NCBI RefSeq assembly: GCF_001419745.1
Contig: NZ_LIRJ01000139.1
Span: 1 to 35,576, forward strand
Source of the DNA: Streptomyces silaceus
GTDB lineage: Bacteria; Actinomycetota; Actinomycetes; Streptomycetales; Streptomycetaceae
DNA length: 35,576 bases
Reading direction: 5' to 3'
Each line of letters opens with the position of its first letter. Position 1 is the stretch's first letter. The position numbers and the translations under genes are program-made. Of this stretch, positions 9,717-17,323 are shown in pieces. Below the pieces are notes generated by a model, which did not search any database, had not been told where the DNA came from, and saw only the letters and a program-made list of their open reading frames with translations.

Positions 9717-11477
9717 ATGGCCCCGGTCACGTCCCTCACCGCCTCCGTCCACCAGCGCCTCGCGGACGCCCTCTCGGCTGCCCTGCCGGAGGCCGGCTCC
9801 GCGGACCCGCTGCTGCGACGCAGCGACCGGGCGGACTTCCAGGCCAACGGCATCCTGGCGCTCGCCAAGAAGCTCAAGGGCAACCCGCGGGAGCTGGCGA
9901 CGCAGGTCGTCGCGGGCATCGAGAAGGGCGATCTGCTCGCGGACGTCGAGGTCTCGGGCCCCGGCTTCCTGAACGTGACGGTCACCGACGAGGCGATCGT
10001 CCGCACCCTCGCGGCCCGTGCCGCCGACGGCGACCGGCTCGGCGTCCCGCTGAACCCGCGGGCGGGCACGACGGTCATCGACTACGCCCAGCCGAACGTG
10101 GCGAAGGAGATGCACGTCGGTCACCTGCGGTCCGCCGTCATCGGCGACGCCCTGCGGCACATGCTGGACTTCACCGGCGAGAAGACGATCGGCCGCCACC
10201 ACATCGGCGACTGGGGCACCCAGTTCGGCATGCTCATCCAGTACCTGATCGAGAACCCCGACCAGCTGGCCCCGGCCGACGACGTCGACGGCGAGCAGGC
10301 GATGAGCAACCTGAACCGCGTCTACAAGGCGTCGCGCGCGGTCTTCGACGCGGACGAGGAGTTCAAGGAGCGGGCCCGCAAGCGGGTCGTCGCCCTGCAG
10401 TCCGGCGACAAGGAGACGCTGGACCTGTGGCAGCGCTTCGTGGACGAGTCGAAGGTCTACTTCTACTCGGTCTTCGAGAAGCTGGACATGGAGGTCCGCG
10501 ACGACGAGATCGTCGGCGAGTCGGCGTACAACGACATGATGGCCGAGACGGCCCGGCTCCTGGAGGAGTCGGGGGTCGCGGTCCGCTCCGAGGGCGCGCT
10601 CGTCGTGTTCTTCGACGACATCAAGGGCAAGGACGACAAGCCGGTCCCGCTGATCGTGCAGAAGGCGGACGGCGGATTCGGGTACGCGGCCTCGGACCTC
10701 TCCGCGATCCGCGACCGCGTCCTCGGCCTGCACGCCACCACCCTGCTGTACGTGGTGGACGTGCGTCAGTCGCTGCACTTCAAGATGGTCTTCGAGGCGG
10801 CCCGCCGGATGGGCTGGCTGAACGACGAGGTCACGGCCCACAACATGGGCTACGGCACGGTGCTCGGCGCGGACGGCAAGCCGTTCAAGACGCGTGAGGG
10901 CGAGACGGTGCGCCTGGAGGACCTGCTCGACGAGGCGGTGCAGCGCGCCGCCGAGGTCGTGCGGGAGAAGGCGCGGGACCTCACCGAGGACGAGATCCAG
11001 GAGCGGGCCGCCCAGGTCGGCATCGGCGCGGTGAAGTACGCGGACCTGTCGACGTCGGCGAACCGCGACTACAAGTTCGACCTGGACCAGATGGTGTCGC
11101 TGAACGGCGACACGTCGGTGTATCTCCAGTACGCGTACGCCCGTATCCAGTCGATCCTCCGCAAGGCGGGCGCGGGGACCGGCCCGGTGGCGCACCCGGA
11201 GCTCGCGCTCGCCCCGGCGGAGCGGGCGCTGGGCCTGCACGCGGACGCGTTCGGCGACACCCTCGCCGAGGCCGCCGCGGAGTACGCCCCGCACAAGCTG
11301 GCCGCGTACCTCTACCAGCTGGCCTCGCTGTACACGTCCTTCTATGACAAGTGCCCGGTCCTGAAGGCGGACACCCCGGAGCAGGTCGAGAACCGCCTGT
11401 TCCTGTGCGACGTCACGGCGCGCACGCTGCACCAGGGCATGGCGCTGCTCGGCATCAGGACGCCCGAGCGCCTCTGA
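9717..11477 (+). CDS. argS: Arginyl-tRNA synthetase
   Basis: This 586-residue class I synthetase attaches arginine to tRNA-Arg. An N-terminal tRNA D-loop-binding (Arg_S) domain covers roughly residues 1-95. It is followed by the catalytic core with HVGHLRS as the HIGH motif near residue 132, the active-site segment IGDWGTQFG, and the loop KPFKTREGE that stands in for KMSKS in many ArgRS enzymes. A DALR anticodon-binding domain ends the protein. The ATG at 9717 is chosen because homologues start here; the frame is open far upstream only as the antisense of lysS. The ribosome site is weak (GGAAG). It is essential for translation and divergently transcribed from lysS. Confidence 0.96.
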   Translation: MAPVTSLTASVHQRLADALSAALPEAGSADPLLRRSDRADFQANGILALAKKLKGNPRELATQVVAGIEKGDLLADVEVSGPGFLNVTVTDEAIVRTLAARAADGDRLGVPLNPRAGTTVIDYAQPNVAKEMHVGHLRSAVIGDALRHMLDFTGEKTIGRHHIGDWGTQFGMLIQYLIENPDQLAPADDVDGEQAMSNLNRVYKASRAVFDADEEFKERARKRVVALQSGDKETLDLWQRFVDESKVYFYSVFEKLDMEVRDDEIVGESAYNDMMAETARLLEESGVAVRSEGALVVFFDDIKGKDDKPVPLIVQKADGGFGYAASDLSAIRDRVLGLHATTLLYVVDVRQSLHFKMVFEAARRMGWLNDEVTAHNMGYGTVLGADGKPFKTREGETVRLEDLLDEAVQRAAEVVREKARDLTEDEIQERAAQVGIGAVKYADLSTSANRDYKFDLDQMVSLNGDTSVYLQYAYARIQSILRKAGAGTGPVAHPELALAPAERALGLHADAFGDTLAEAAAEYAPHKLAAYLYQLASLYTSFYDKCPVLKADTPEQVENRLFLCDVTARTLHQGMALLGIRTPERL

Positions 11478-11545
11478 CGTCCGAGCATCGCCTCGGGCGT
11501 CCGATACGGCCCGTACGACCGCTGTACGACCGAAGGCCCGTACGA

Positions 11546-11583
11546 CCGAAGGCCCGCTCCTCTCGCGAGGGGCGGGCCTTCGG
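11546..11583. terminator. Bidirectional terminator between argS and aminotransferase
   Basis: Seventeen-base arms at 11546-11562 (starting CCGAAGGCCCG) and 11567-11583 pair with one G-U wobble around a TCGC loop. It lies between two convergent genes, 69 bp after the argS stop and 18 bp after the aminotransferase stop. The left arm sequence GTACGACCGAAGGCCCG is also present as a direct copy just upstream. Confidence 0.85.
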
Positions 11584-11601
11584 CGTGGTGGACGGCGGGA
11601 C

Positions 11602-12810
11602 TCAGGGGCGCAGGGCGCCGCTGAGCCTGCGCAGTCCCTCGGCTATCTCGTCGACGGTCTGCGTCACGAAGCACATCCGCAGGGTCGCCCGGTCCGGCTC
11701 GCCCGCGAAGAACGGCGCCCCGGGCACGTACGCCACGTTGTGCGTGATGACCGTGCGCAGCAGCTCCGTCGTGTCGTGGCCGTCGGGCAGCCGTGCCCAG
11801 ACGAACATGCCGCCCTCCGGGCGGGTCCAGCTCGCCCCCTCGGGCAGGGCGTCGGCGAGCCCGGCGAGCATCGCGTCGCGGCGCTCGCGGTAGACGCCCG
11901 CGACGCGGGCGACGTGCGCGTCCAGGTCGCGGTCGGCCAGGTACCGGGCCGCGGCGAGCTGGTTGACGGTCGGGGTGTGCAGGTCGGCGGCCTGCTTGGC
12001 GACGGCGCAGGCCCGCAGCAGCGCGGCGGGCGCGCGCAGCCAGCCCAGGCGCAGGCCGGGCGCCATGACCTTCGAGAAGCTGCCGAGCAGGACGGTGCGG
12101 TCCTCGGCGCCGGGGTACGTGGCGATCCACGGCACGCGCTCGCCCTCGAAGCGCAGCTCGCCGTACGGGTCGTCCTCGATGACCCACAGCCCGCGGCTCC
12201 GGGCGACGCGGGCGATCGCGGCGCGGCGGTCGGCGGGCAGGGTGCGGCCGGTCGGGTTCTGGAAGGTGGGGACGGTGTAGAGCAGCTTGGGCGCGTGCCG
12301 GGCGACGAGTTCGTCGAGGGCGTCCGGGTCGATGCCGTCCGCGTCGCAGGGCACGGGGACGACGTGCGCGCCCGCGAAGCCGAACACCTGGAGCGCGGCC
12401 AGATAACAGGGGTTCTCGACGAGGACCGTGTCGCCCGGCTCGACCAGCGCGGTCGCGAGCAGCGAGAGCGCCTGCTGCGAGCCGGAGGTGATGAGCACGT
12501 CGTCGGCGCCGGTCGCGAGGCCGCGCACGGTCATGCGCTCGGCCAGGGCGCCGCGCAGCGCGGGCTCGCCCTCGGTCGTGGAGTACTGAAGGGCCCGCTC
12601 GGGCGTCTCGGTGAGCACCGCGTGGAAGGCGGCCGCGACGCCCTCGCCGTCGAAGAGCCCGGGAGCGGGCAGGCCGCCCGCGAAGTTGATGACTTCGGGG
12701 CGCGCGGTGACCGCGAGGATGTCCCGTACCGGCGAGCCCCCGACCGCGGCGGCACGCGCGGCGAGCGGGGGCACGGGGGCGTCGGTGCGGGCTGGCTCGG
12801 TGACGGTCAC
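11602..12810 (-). CDS. PLP-dependent aminotransferase (fold type I, LysN/MocR-like clade)
   Basis: This 402-residue enzyme belongs to aminotransferase class I/II. The N-terminal INFAGGLPAPGLFD motif, SGSQQAL (about residue 109), VENPCY, the PTFQNPTGR loop, EDDPYG, and the PLP lysine in GSFSKVMAPGLRLG (about residue 245) match the 2-aminoadipate/aromatic aminotransferase clade related to the catalytic half of MocR regulators. It has no N-terminal GntR helix-turn-helix. The amino donor is unknown. The start is the GTG at 12810, with GAAGGAG about nine bases upstream. A palindrome and a candidate -10 lie just before the start. It is downstream of, and codirectional with, the membrane-bound HTH gene, with a 100-bp gap. 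Confidence 0.88.
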   Translation of the reverse strand: MTVTEPARTDAPVPPLAARAAAVGGSPVRDILAVTARPEVINFAGGLPAPGLFDGEGVAAAFHAVLTETPERALQYSTTEGEPALRGALAERMTVRGLATGADDVLITSGSQQALSLLATALVEPGDTVLVENPCYLAALQVFGFAGAHVVPVPCDADGIDPDALDELVARHAPKLLYTVPTFQNPTGRTLPADRRAAIARVARSRGLWVIEDDPYGELRFEGERVPWIATYPGAEDRTVLLGSFSKVMAPGLRLGWLRAPAALLRACAVAKQAADLHTPTVNQLAAARYLADRDLDAHVARVAGVYRERRDAMLAGLADALPEGASWTRPEGGMFVWARLPDGHDTTELLRTVITHNVAYVPGAPFFAGEPDRATLRMCFVTQTVDEIAEGLRRLSGALRP

Positions 12811-12831
12811 GGCGACGGCTCCTTCGGCTCA

Positions 12832-12853
12832 CAACAGCTGTTGCCGCACCCTA
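12832..12853 (-). promoter_or_regulatory. Candidate -10 and palindromic operator of the aminotransferase gene
   Basis: Reading leftwards, TAGGGT (12853-12848) fits a TAnnnT -10 element. Five bases on comes the perfect 12-bp palindrome CAACAGCTGTTG (12832-12843), which would overlap the transcription start. No good -35 is seen. A repressor site is a reasonable guess. No regulator gene is directly adjacent except the membrane-bound HTH protein. Confidence 0.45.
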
Positions 12854-12910
12854 AGCACGTGGGTGCCGTCTACACACGCCATTCCGGGATACGGACCCGG
12901 GCGTACCGGA

Positions 12911-14404
12911 TCAACCGACCGGCTGCTTGATCCACTTGTCGTAGCCGGGCGGCCAGCCGTAGGTGGGGCGGCCCTTGCTGCCGCTGGTGCGGAACGGCTT
13001 GCCCTGGTCGTCGATGCGCAGCACGTTGTGCCGCTTGCCGCTGGACCACTCCAGCTCCAGGTACCACCGCACGTCGTGCAGGTCGGCGTCGGCCATCACG
13101 TAGAAGACCTCGGGGTCGTTCTCGCTGACCTTGTACGGGAAGTCGCGCTGGCCCGCCTTGGGCGTGGCGCGCGGCGACGCGTCGTCGAGGTCGACGGCGA
13201 AGGACTTGGTGTTCACGGTGCCGCCGCACCCGGTCGCCATCTGGAAGTTGTTCCAGGCCAGCGGCGCGCTGGTGCTCTGCACGCGGACGTTCATGTCCTG
13301 GAGGACGACCGTGTCCTTGCCCAGGCCCTGGACGGTGATCTCGATGAACTGCTGACCGGACGGCACCGCGCCGAGGTCGCCGACCCAGCCGGCCGCGTCC
13401 TGCGCGGCGGGCGGCTGCGGCACCTCGTCGGCCTTGCGGTTGACCAGGAAGTCCTGGAGGCAGGGGTCGTCGAAGGCGTACGGCCTGGTGCGCGCCGTCA
13501 GCGGCTGGTCGAGGGCGCCGCCCCCCGAGCCCCCGTCGGACGTGGTCCCCTCGCCCTCGTCGTGGGAGGCGCCGGGCGCGGGGCCGCCCTTGCGGGACGG
13601 CGTCGCGGACGGGCCGTCCTTCTTCTTGTCGTCGTCCTTGCCCTTGCCCTTGCCCTTGTCCGTGTCCTTGTCGCCGTCCTTGCCCTTTCGGTCACCGGAA
13701 TCGGCGTCGGTCGGGGCACCGGAGGCGGGGGAAGCGGCGCCCGTGTCCCGCTTCTTCCCGTCGCCCTTCCCGCCGTCGCTCAGGGCGAGGGCAAGGGAGC
13801 CGAACCCGACGACCGCGGCGACGGCGGCCGCGAGGACGAGGGCGCGCTTCCGGCGGGCCGGGGGGCGGGTGGAGAGGACGACGACTTGGTCGTGGTCCTC
13901 GCCCTTGCCCTGGCCCTCGTCCTGGCCCTCGTCCTGTTCAGGGGCCTGGGCGTGGGCCTGCGACGGGCCGGAGGCCGGGGTCGGCCGTGTCGGGGACGTC
14001 GGCTCGGCGCCGTTCGGAGCGGCGTTCGGAGCGGCGTTCGGTGTGCCGGGCGCGGAGCCGTTCGAGGCGCCGCGCGTGGCGCCCGGCGTGGCCCCGGACG
14101 TGGACGCGGACTCGGGCTCGGACGCGGACGCGGCAGCCGGCCGGCTCCTGGGCTCCGGCTCCGCCTTCCTGCCCCGCGCCGCGTCCGCGAGGATCCACCG
14201 CCGGTGGACCTCGACGAGTTCCTCGGGCGTCGCCTTGCACAGCCGCGCCAGCCGCTCCACCGGCGCGAACTCGGTGGGCACCGCGTCCCCGTTGCAGTAC
14301 CGGTGCAGCGTCGACGTACTCATGTGCAGCCGCTTGGCCAGTACTCCGTAGCTGAGCCCGGACCGCTCCTTGAGCTCCCGCAGCAGCTCCGCGAGCGACG
14401 CCAT
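12911..14404 (-). CDS. Membrane-tethered HTH (XRE-type) protein with extracytoplasmic domain
   Basis: This is a 497-residue protein with three parts. Residues 1-65 form a helix-turn-helix of the XRE/Cro type (ELLRELKERSGLSYGVLAKR, then STSTLHRYCNG). A low-complexity Ala/Pro/Glu linker follows (80-175, including repeated NAAP units), then one membrane helix (about 187-208, after the basic stop PPARRKRA). Outside the membrane there is a Gly/Lys/Asp spacer (210-300) and a folded domain (306-497) with Cys315 and Cys393, rich in Trp and Tyr. The topology resembles RodZ, with cytoplasmic HTH and an outer domain, but the outer domain is unlike RodZ. The ATG at 14404 is chosen for its GGAGG site; an ATG at 14419 is less well supported. 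It is divergent from a DUF4232 lipoprotein gene. A sensor or envelope-scaffold role is inference. Confidence 0.85.
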   Translation of the reverse strand: MASLAELLRELKERSGLSYGVLAKRLHMSTSTLHRYCNGDAVPTEFAPVERLARLCKATPEELVEVHRRWILADAARGRKAEPEPRSRPAAASASEPESASTSGATPGATRGASNGSAPGTPNAAPNAAPNGAEPTSPTRPTPASGPSQAHAQAPEQDEGQDEGQGKGEDHDQVVVLSTRPPARRKRALVLAAAVAAVVGFGSLALALSDGGKGDGKKRDTGAASPASGAPTDADSGDRKGKDGDKDTDKGKGKGKDDDKKKDGPSATPSRKGGPAPGASHDEGEGTTSDGGSGGGALDQPLTARTRPYAFDDPCLQDFLVNRKADEVPQPPAAQDAAGWVGDLGAVPSGQQFIEITVQGLGKDTVVLQDMNVRVQSTSAPLAWNNFQMATGCGGTVNTKSFAVDLDDASPRATPKAGQRDFPYKVSENDPEVFYVMADADLHDVRWYLELEWSSGKRHNVLRIDDQGKPFRTSGSKGRPTYGWPPGYDKWIKQPVG

Positions 14405-14583
14405 GTCCACCCTCCCCATTCCAGTCACGCGTTCCAGGGACAGGCGGTTCCCCCAGGTCAGATCCGGTGCGCATGTTCCACCGTCCCCAACTGCCCGTCC
14501 CCTGTGGCGGCCGGGACGCATCGCCGCACAGGCTGTTGCCATCCAAGCACGCCGCTCCTGGCACGACCCACGAAGGATCAGCC

Positions 14584-15315
14584 ATGTCCAGCACCCGCAC
14601 CCGCACTTCTCTCGCCGTCCGCACCTTCGCCGCCACCGCGGTCGCGCTCGGCGCCCTCTCCCTGACGGCCTGTTCAGACGGCATGGGCACCCGCGACGAG
14701 GGCGCGGCGGCTCTGGCGGCCGCGTCGACGGACCAGCAGAACACGGCCGGGCACTCCGCGGCCAAGCGGCTCACCGAGGACGACAAGGCAGCCGATTCGG
14801 CCCGATCGGCCAAGCCGGCGGGGACCTCGGAGGCAGCCCGTCCGGCCGAGGCGGCCACGTCTGCCACGGGGGCCAAGGCGGCCCAGCGGCCGGTCACTTG
14901 CACCGCCGCCAACACCAAGGTGAAGGTCACCAGGGTCGCCAGTCCCGTGAACCACCTCCTGCTCACCGCCACCAACACCGGCACCGCCCCCTGCTTCGCG
15001 TACAACGCCCCCGCCCTCCGCTTCGACGACGCCCAGGCCGCCGTCTCCGTCAACCACGACTCCGTCCCGCAGGCGGTCGTCACGCTGGAGCCCGGCCAGA
15101 GCGCGTACGCGGGCATCACCACGTCGGCGGCCGACGGCAGCGGTGCGCACGGCTACACCGCCCACCGTCTCGGCGTGTACTTCTCCAACCGCGCGATGGA
15201 CGGCAGCGTGGGCCCGGAGGCGCCCGTGCGGCTCCCGGCGGCCGGCGTGTACGTGGACAGCACGGTGACCACCACGTACTGGCAGTCGACGCGGGACGCC
15301 GCGCTGATGTGGTGA
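14584..15315 (+). CDS. DUF4232 secreted lipoprotein
   Basis: This 243-residue protein has a basic N-terminus and a hydrophobic segment ending at Cys30 (LSLTAC), so it is likely lipidated and surface-anchored. A low-complexity Ala/Ser/Asp/Lys linker (31-100) leads to a DUF4232 domain (about 104-243), which starts with PVTCTAANT, contains TNTGTAPCFAYNAP, and has EPGQSAYAGI. The two cysteines probably form a disulfide. Function is unknown; the domain is common in actinobacterial surface proteins. The start ATG follows GAAGGA. It is divergent from the membrane-tethered HTH gene across 179 bp. Confidence 0.86.
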   Translation: MSSTRTRTSLAVRTFAATAVALGALSLTACSDGMGTRDEGAAALAAASTDQQNTAGHSAAKRLTEDDKAADSARSAKPAGTSEAARPAEAATSATGAKAAQRPVTCTAANTKVKVTRVASPVNHLLLTATNTGTAPCFAYNAPALRFDDAQAAVSVNHDSVPQAVVTLEPGQSAYAGITTSAADGSGAHGYTAHRLGVYFSNRAMDGSVGPEAPVRLPAAGVYVDSTVTTTYWQSTRDAALMW

Positions 15316-15320
15316 CCCCG

Positions 15321-15376
15321 CGATCCGCACGGACCCGGATCGGCACGGACCGGGATCGGCACGGACCGGGATCGGC
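15321..15376. repeat. Tandem 16-bp repeat downstream of DUF4232 gene
   Basis: GGATCGGCACGGACCG is repeated exactly at 15337-15352 and 15353-15368. A degraded copy comes before (15321-15336) and a half copy after (15369-15376). The array lies between the DUF4232 stop and a gene remnant, at the point where the remnant's coding signal begins. Confidence 0.75.
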
Positions 15377-15487
15377 CAGGACCAGACGGCGGACGGCCTC
15401 AAGGTCACGGCGCTGCACATCACCGGCGCCACGGGCATCGACGTCACGCTCGGCTCGGCGGAGACGGCGGCGCTCAACTGCGCCTAG
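15371..15487 (+). pseudogene. 3' remnant of a secreted-protein gene
   Basis: One frame reads 38 codons to a TAG and gives a convincing protein tail: IGQDQTADGLKVTALHIT, then a short linker, DVTLGSAETAALNC and a final Ala. This looks like the C-terminus of actinobacterial choice-of-anchor-P-type surface proteins, which end with a strand, a GSA segment and a Cys. There is no start codon or upstream coding sequence; the frame dissolves into the 16-bp tandem repeat. I read it as the leftover end of a deleted gene. Family assignment is from memory of the motif pattern and is tentative. Confidence 0.55.
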
Positions 15488-15547
15488 GACATGGCGGGTC
15501 GGGGCGGCGCGCCGCGTGCGTGCCGCCCCGCTCACACACCTTCTGGT

Positions 15548-15574
15548 AAGTACCGCACAAAAAAGTCGGTACTT
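15548..15574. promoter_or_regulatory. Palindromic operator before imine-reductase-like gene
   Basis: AAGTACCG (15548-15555) and CGGTACTT (15567-15574) are perfect 8-bp arms around an A-rich 11-base centre. GTAC half sites with an AT-rich middle are typical of HxlR-type or related winged-helix repressors. It is 69 bp upstream of the oxidoreductase start. No such regulator gene is next to it. Confidence 0.65.
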
Positions 15575-15642
15575 GTCGGGCATTCCGCGCCCCACGAGGA
15601 TCAAACGCGTACCCCGAACGGAACGCCCTCGAAGGAGCCCCC

Positions 15643-16563
15643 GTGCCCAGCACCGGCAACCCCGCGCCCGACACGACCGCCGAATCCGCCCCCGCCTCCG
15701 CCCCCGTGTCCGTCCTCGGCCTCGGCCTGATGGGCACCGCGCTCGCCGCCGCCCTCATCAAGGCGGGGCACGCCACCACCGTGTGGAACCGCACCACGTC
15801 CAAGACCGGCCCGCTCGTCGCCCAGGGCGCGACGCCCGCCGGCACCGCGCGCGAGGCCGTCACCGCGAGCGGCCTGGTCATCGTCTGCCTCACCACCAAC
15901 GACGACGTCCGGGCCCTGCTGGCCCCCGAGGCCGAGGCCCTCGCGGGCCGCACCGTCGTGAACCTCACGAACGGAACCCCAGCCCAGGCACGGGAGTTGG
16001 CCGACTGGGCGGCGACGCACGGCATCACCTACCTCGACGGCGGCATCATGGCCGTACCGCAGATGATCGCCACGCCCGGCGCGTACATCCTCTACAGCGG
16101 TACCGACGAGGCCGCCTTCGAGACGCACCGCCCGACGCTCGCCGCGCTCGCCGACACCAAGTGGGTCGGCAAGGACCCGGGCCTCGCCGCCCTCTACGAC
16201 CTGTCGCTGCTCACCGGCATGTACGGCATGGTGCTGGGCGTCTCCCAGGCCTTCGCCCTGATCCGCAGCGAGGGCATCGCGGCGGGCGAGTTCGCGCCGC
16301 TGCTCACCGACTGGATCGTCGCCATGACGCACGGTCTGGTGCCGGGCGGCGCCGCGGCGCTGGACTCCGGGCAGCACCTCACGGACGTCTCGAACCTCGC
16401 CATGAACCGGGCGGCGCTCCCCAACTTCACCGGCGCGTTCGCCGAGCAGGGCCTGCGGGCCGGTCTCTTCGAGCCGCTGCGGGACCTGCTGGACCGCGCG
16501 GTGGAGCAGGGCCACGGAGCGGACGGCCTCTCCCGTCTGACACTGCTCGTCCAGAAGGACTGA
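15643..16563 (+). CDS. Imine-reductase-like NAD(P)-dependent oxidoreductase
   Basis: This 306-residue enzyme belongs to the beta-hydroxyacid dehydrogenase superfamily. The N-terminal Rossmann domain has GLGLMGTALA (residues 26-35), and NRTTSK follows the second strand, a signature for NADPH. The all-helical C-terminal half (about 180-306), with a long interdomain helix (LYDLSLLTGMYGM), matches the imine reductase / reductive aminase group rather than 3-hydroxyisobutyrate dehydrogenases. The native substrate is unknown. The GTG start follows AAGGAG. It is monocistronic by context: a remnant lies upstream and a TetR gene with its own operator downstream. A palindrome upstream suggests induction by a small molecule. 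Confidence 0.87.
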   Translation: MPSTGNPAPDTTAESAPASAPVSVLGLGLMGTALAAALIKAGHATTVWNRTTSKTGPLVAQGATPAGTAREAVTASGLVIVCLTTNDDVRALLAPEAEALAGRTVVNLTNGTPAQARELADWAATHGITYLDGGIMAVPQMIATPGAYILYSGTDEAAFETHRPTLAALADTKWVGKDPGLAALYDLSLLTGMYGMVLGVSQAFALIRSEGIAAGEFAPLLTDWIVAMTHGLVPGGAAALDSGQHLTDVSNLAMNRAALPNFTGAFAEQGLRAGLFEPLRDLLDRAVEQGHGADGLSRLTLLVQKD

Positions 16564-16583
16564 CCCCTTCCCCCGTCTCGCAT

Positions 16584-16607
16584 ATTAGGTAGACTGGTCT
16601 ACCTAAT
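16584..16607. promoter_or_regulatory. Near-ideal TetR operator
   Basis: ATTAGGTAGAC (16584-16594) and GTCTACCTAAT (16597-16607) are perfect 11-bp arms around TG, ending 17 bases before the TetR start codon. TAGAC...GTCTA is the core of LmrA/QdoR-type TetR operators. The local AT-rich composition stands out in this genome. It very likely mediates autoregulation of the TetR-EamA operon. Confidence 0.85.
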
Positions 16608-16624
16608 TAAGGGAAGGGGCGAGC

Positions 16625-17323
16625 GTGCCGCACGCGAAGGACACCACGGAGCAGCCCGGCCGGCCGGACCGGACCGGGCGACCGGTGCCACCCGAGCGGC
16701 CCGAGAAGCCGCGTCGCCGGGGCGCCGCGCGCGGCCGGATCCTCGACGCCGCCGCCCGCCGCTTCTACGCCGACGGCGTCGCCGCCACCGGCATCGACAC
16801 GATCACCGCAGAGGCGGGCGTGGCGAAGATGAGCCTCTACAACAACTTCGCCTCCAAGGACGACCTCGTCCGCGCCTACCTCCAGGCCCGCCACGAGGAG
16901 TGGCTCGGCCTCTACGAGCGGCGCCTGGCGGGCGCCGGGAACCCCCGGGAGGGCGTCCTCGCCGTCTTCGAGGCCTACGCCGACCACGCCGACCAGGCCT
17001 ACGACCACGGCTTCCGCGGCTGCGGACTCCTCAACGCCGCCGCCGAGCTGCCCAACGGCCACGAGGGCAGGACCGTGGTCCGCCGCCACAAGGAGGAGGT
17101 CGAGGCGCTGCTCGTCGCCCACCTCCAGGAGCTGCTGCCCGGCCGCCCGGACGACGCCGCCGCCACCGCCGAGCACCTCGCCTTCCTCCTCGAAGGGGCC
17201 ATCGTGCGCTCGGGCCTCGAAGGCGACGGCGCCCGCATGCGGCACGCCCGCGAGCTGGCCGCACGCCTGTTGGACGCCCTGCCGGGCGGCCCGGCCGGCA
17301 CCTTCGCGGAGAACGGCCGGTGA
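16625..17323 (+). CDS. TetR/AcrR family transcriptional repressor
   Basis: This 232-residue regulator has a proline/arginine-rich N-terminal extension (1-35). The TetR HTH (about 38-85) starts at RGRILDAAARRFYADG and has its recognition helix in AKMSLYNNFASKDDLV. A helical ligand-binding domain ends near residue 225. The pattern GFRGCGLLNAAAELP in the ligand domain is typical of the LmrA/YxaF-like C-terminal group, in agreement with the operator core. The GTG start follows AAGGGAAGGGG. Its stop overlaps the start of the EamA exporter gene (GTGA), so it most likely represses that exporter and itself until an inducer binds. Confidence 0.9.
   Translation: MPHAKDTTEQPGRPDRTGRPVPPERPEKPRRRGAARGRILDAAARRFYADGVAATGIDTITAEAGVAKMSLYNNFASKDDLVRAYLQARHEEWLGLYERRLAGAGNPREGVLAVFEAYADHADQAYDHGFRGCGLLNAAAELPNGHEGRTVVRRHKEEVEALLVAHLQELLPGRPDDAAATAEHLAFLLEGAIVRSGLEGDGARMRHARELAARLLDALPGGPAGTFAENGR

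Noticed and set aside
12611..14665. 684-codon plus-strand open frame
   Set aside because: It lies opposite the HTH gene and the aminotransferase and has the Arg/Gly/Val/Leu-rich look of an antisense shadow in high-GC DNA.
14370..16592. 740-codon plus-strand open frame
   Set aside because: Out-of-frame reading of the lipoprotein and imine-reductase genes, Arg/Pro-rich with no domain.
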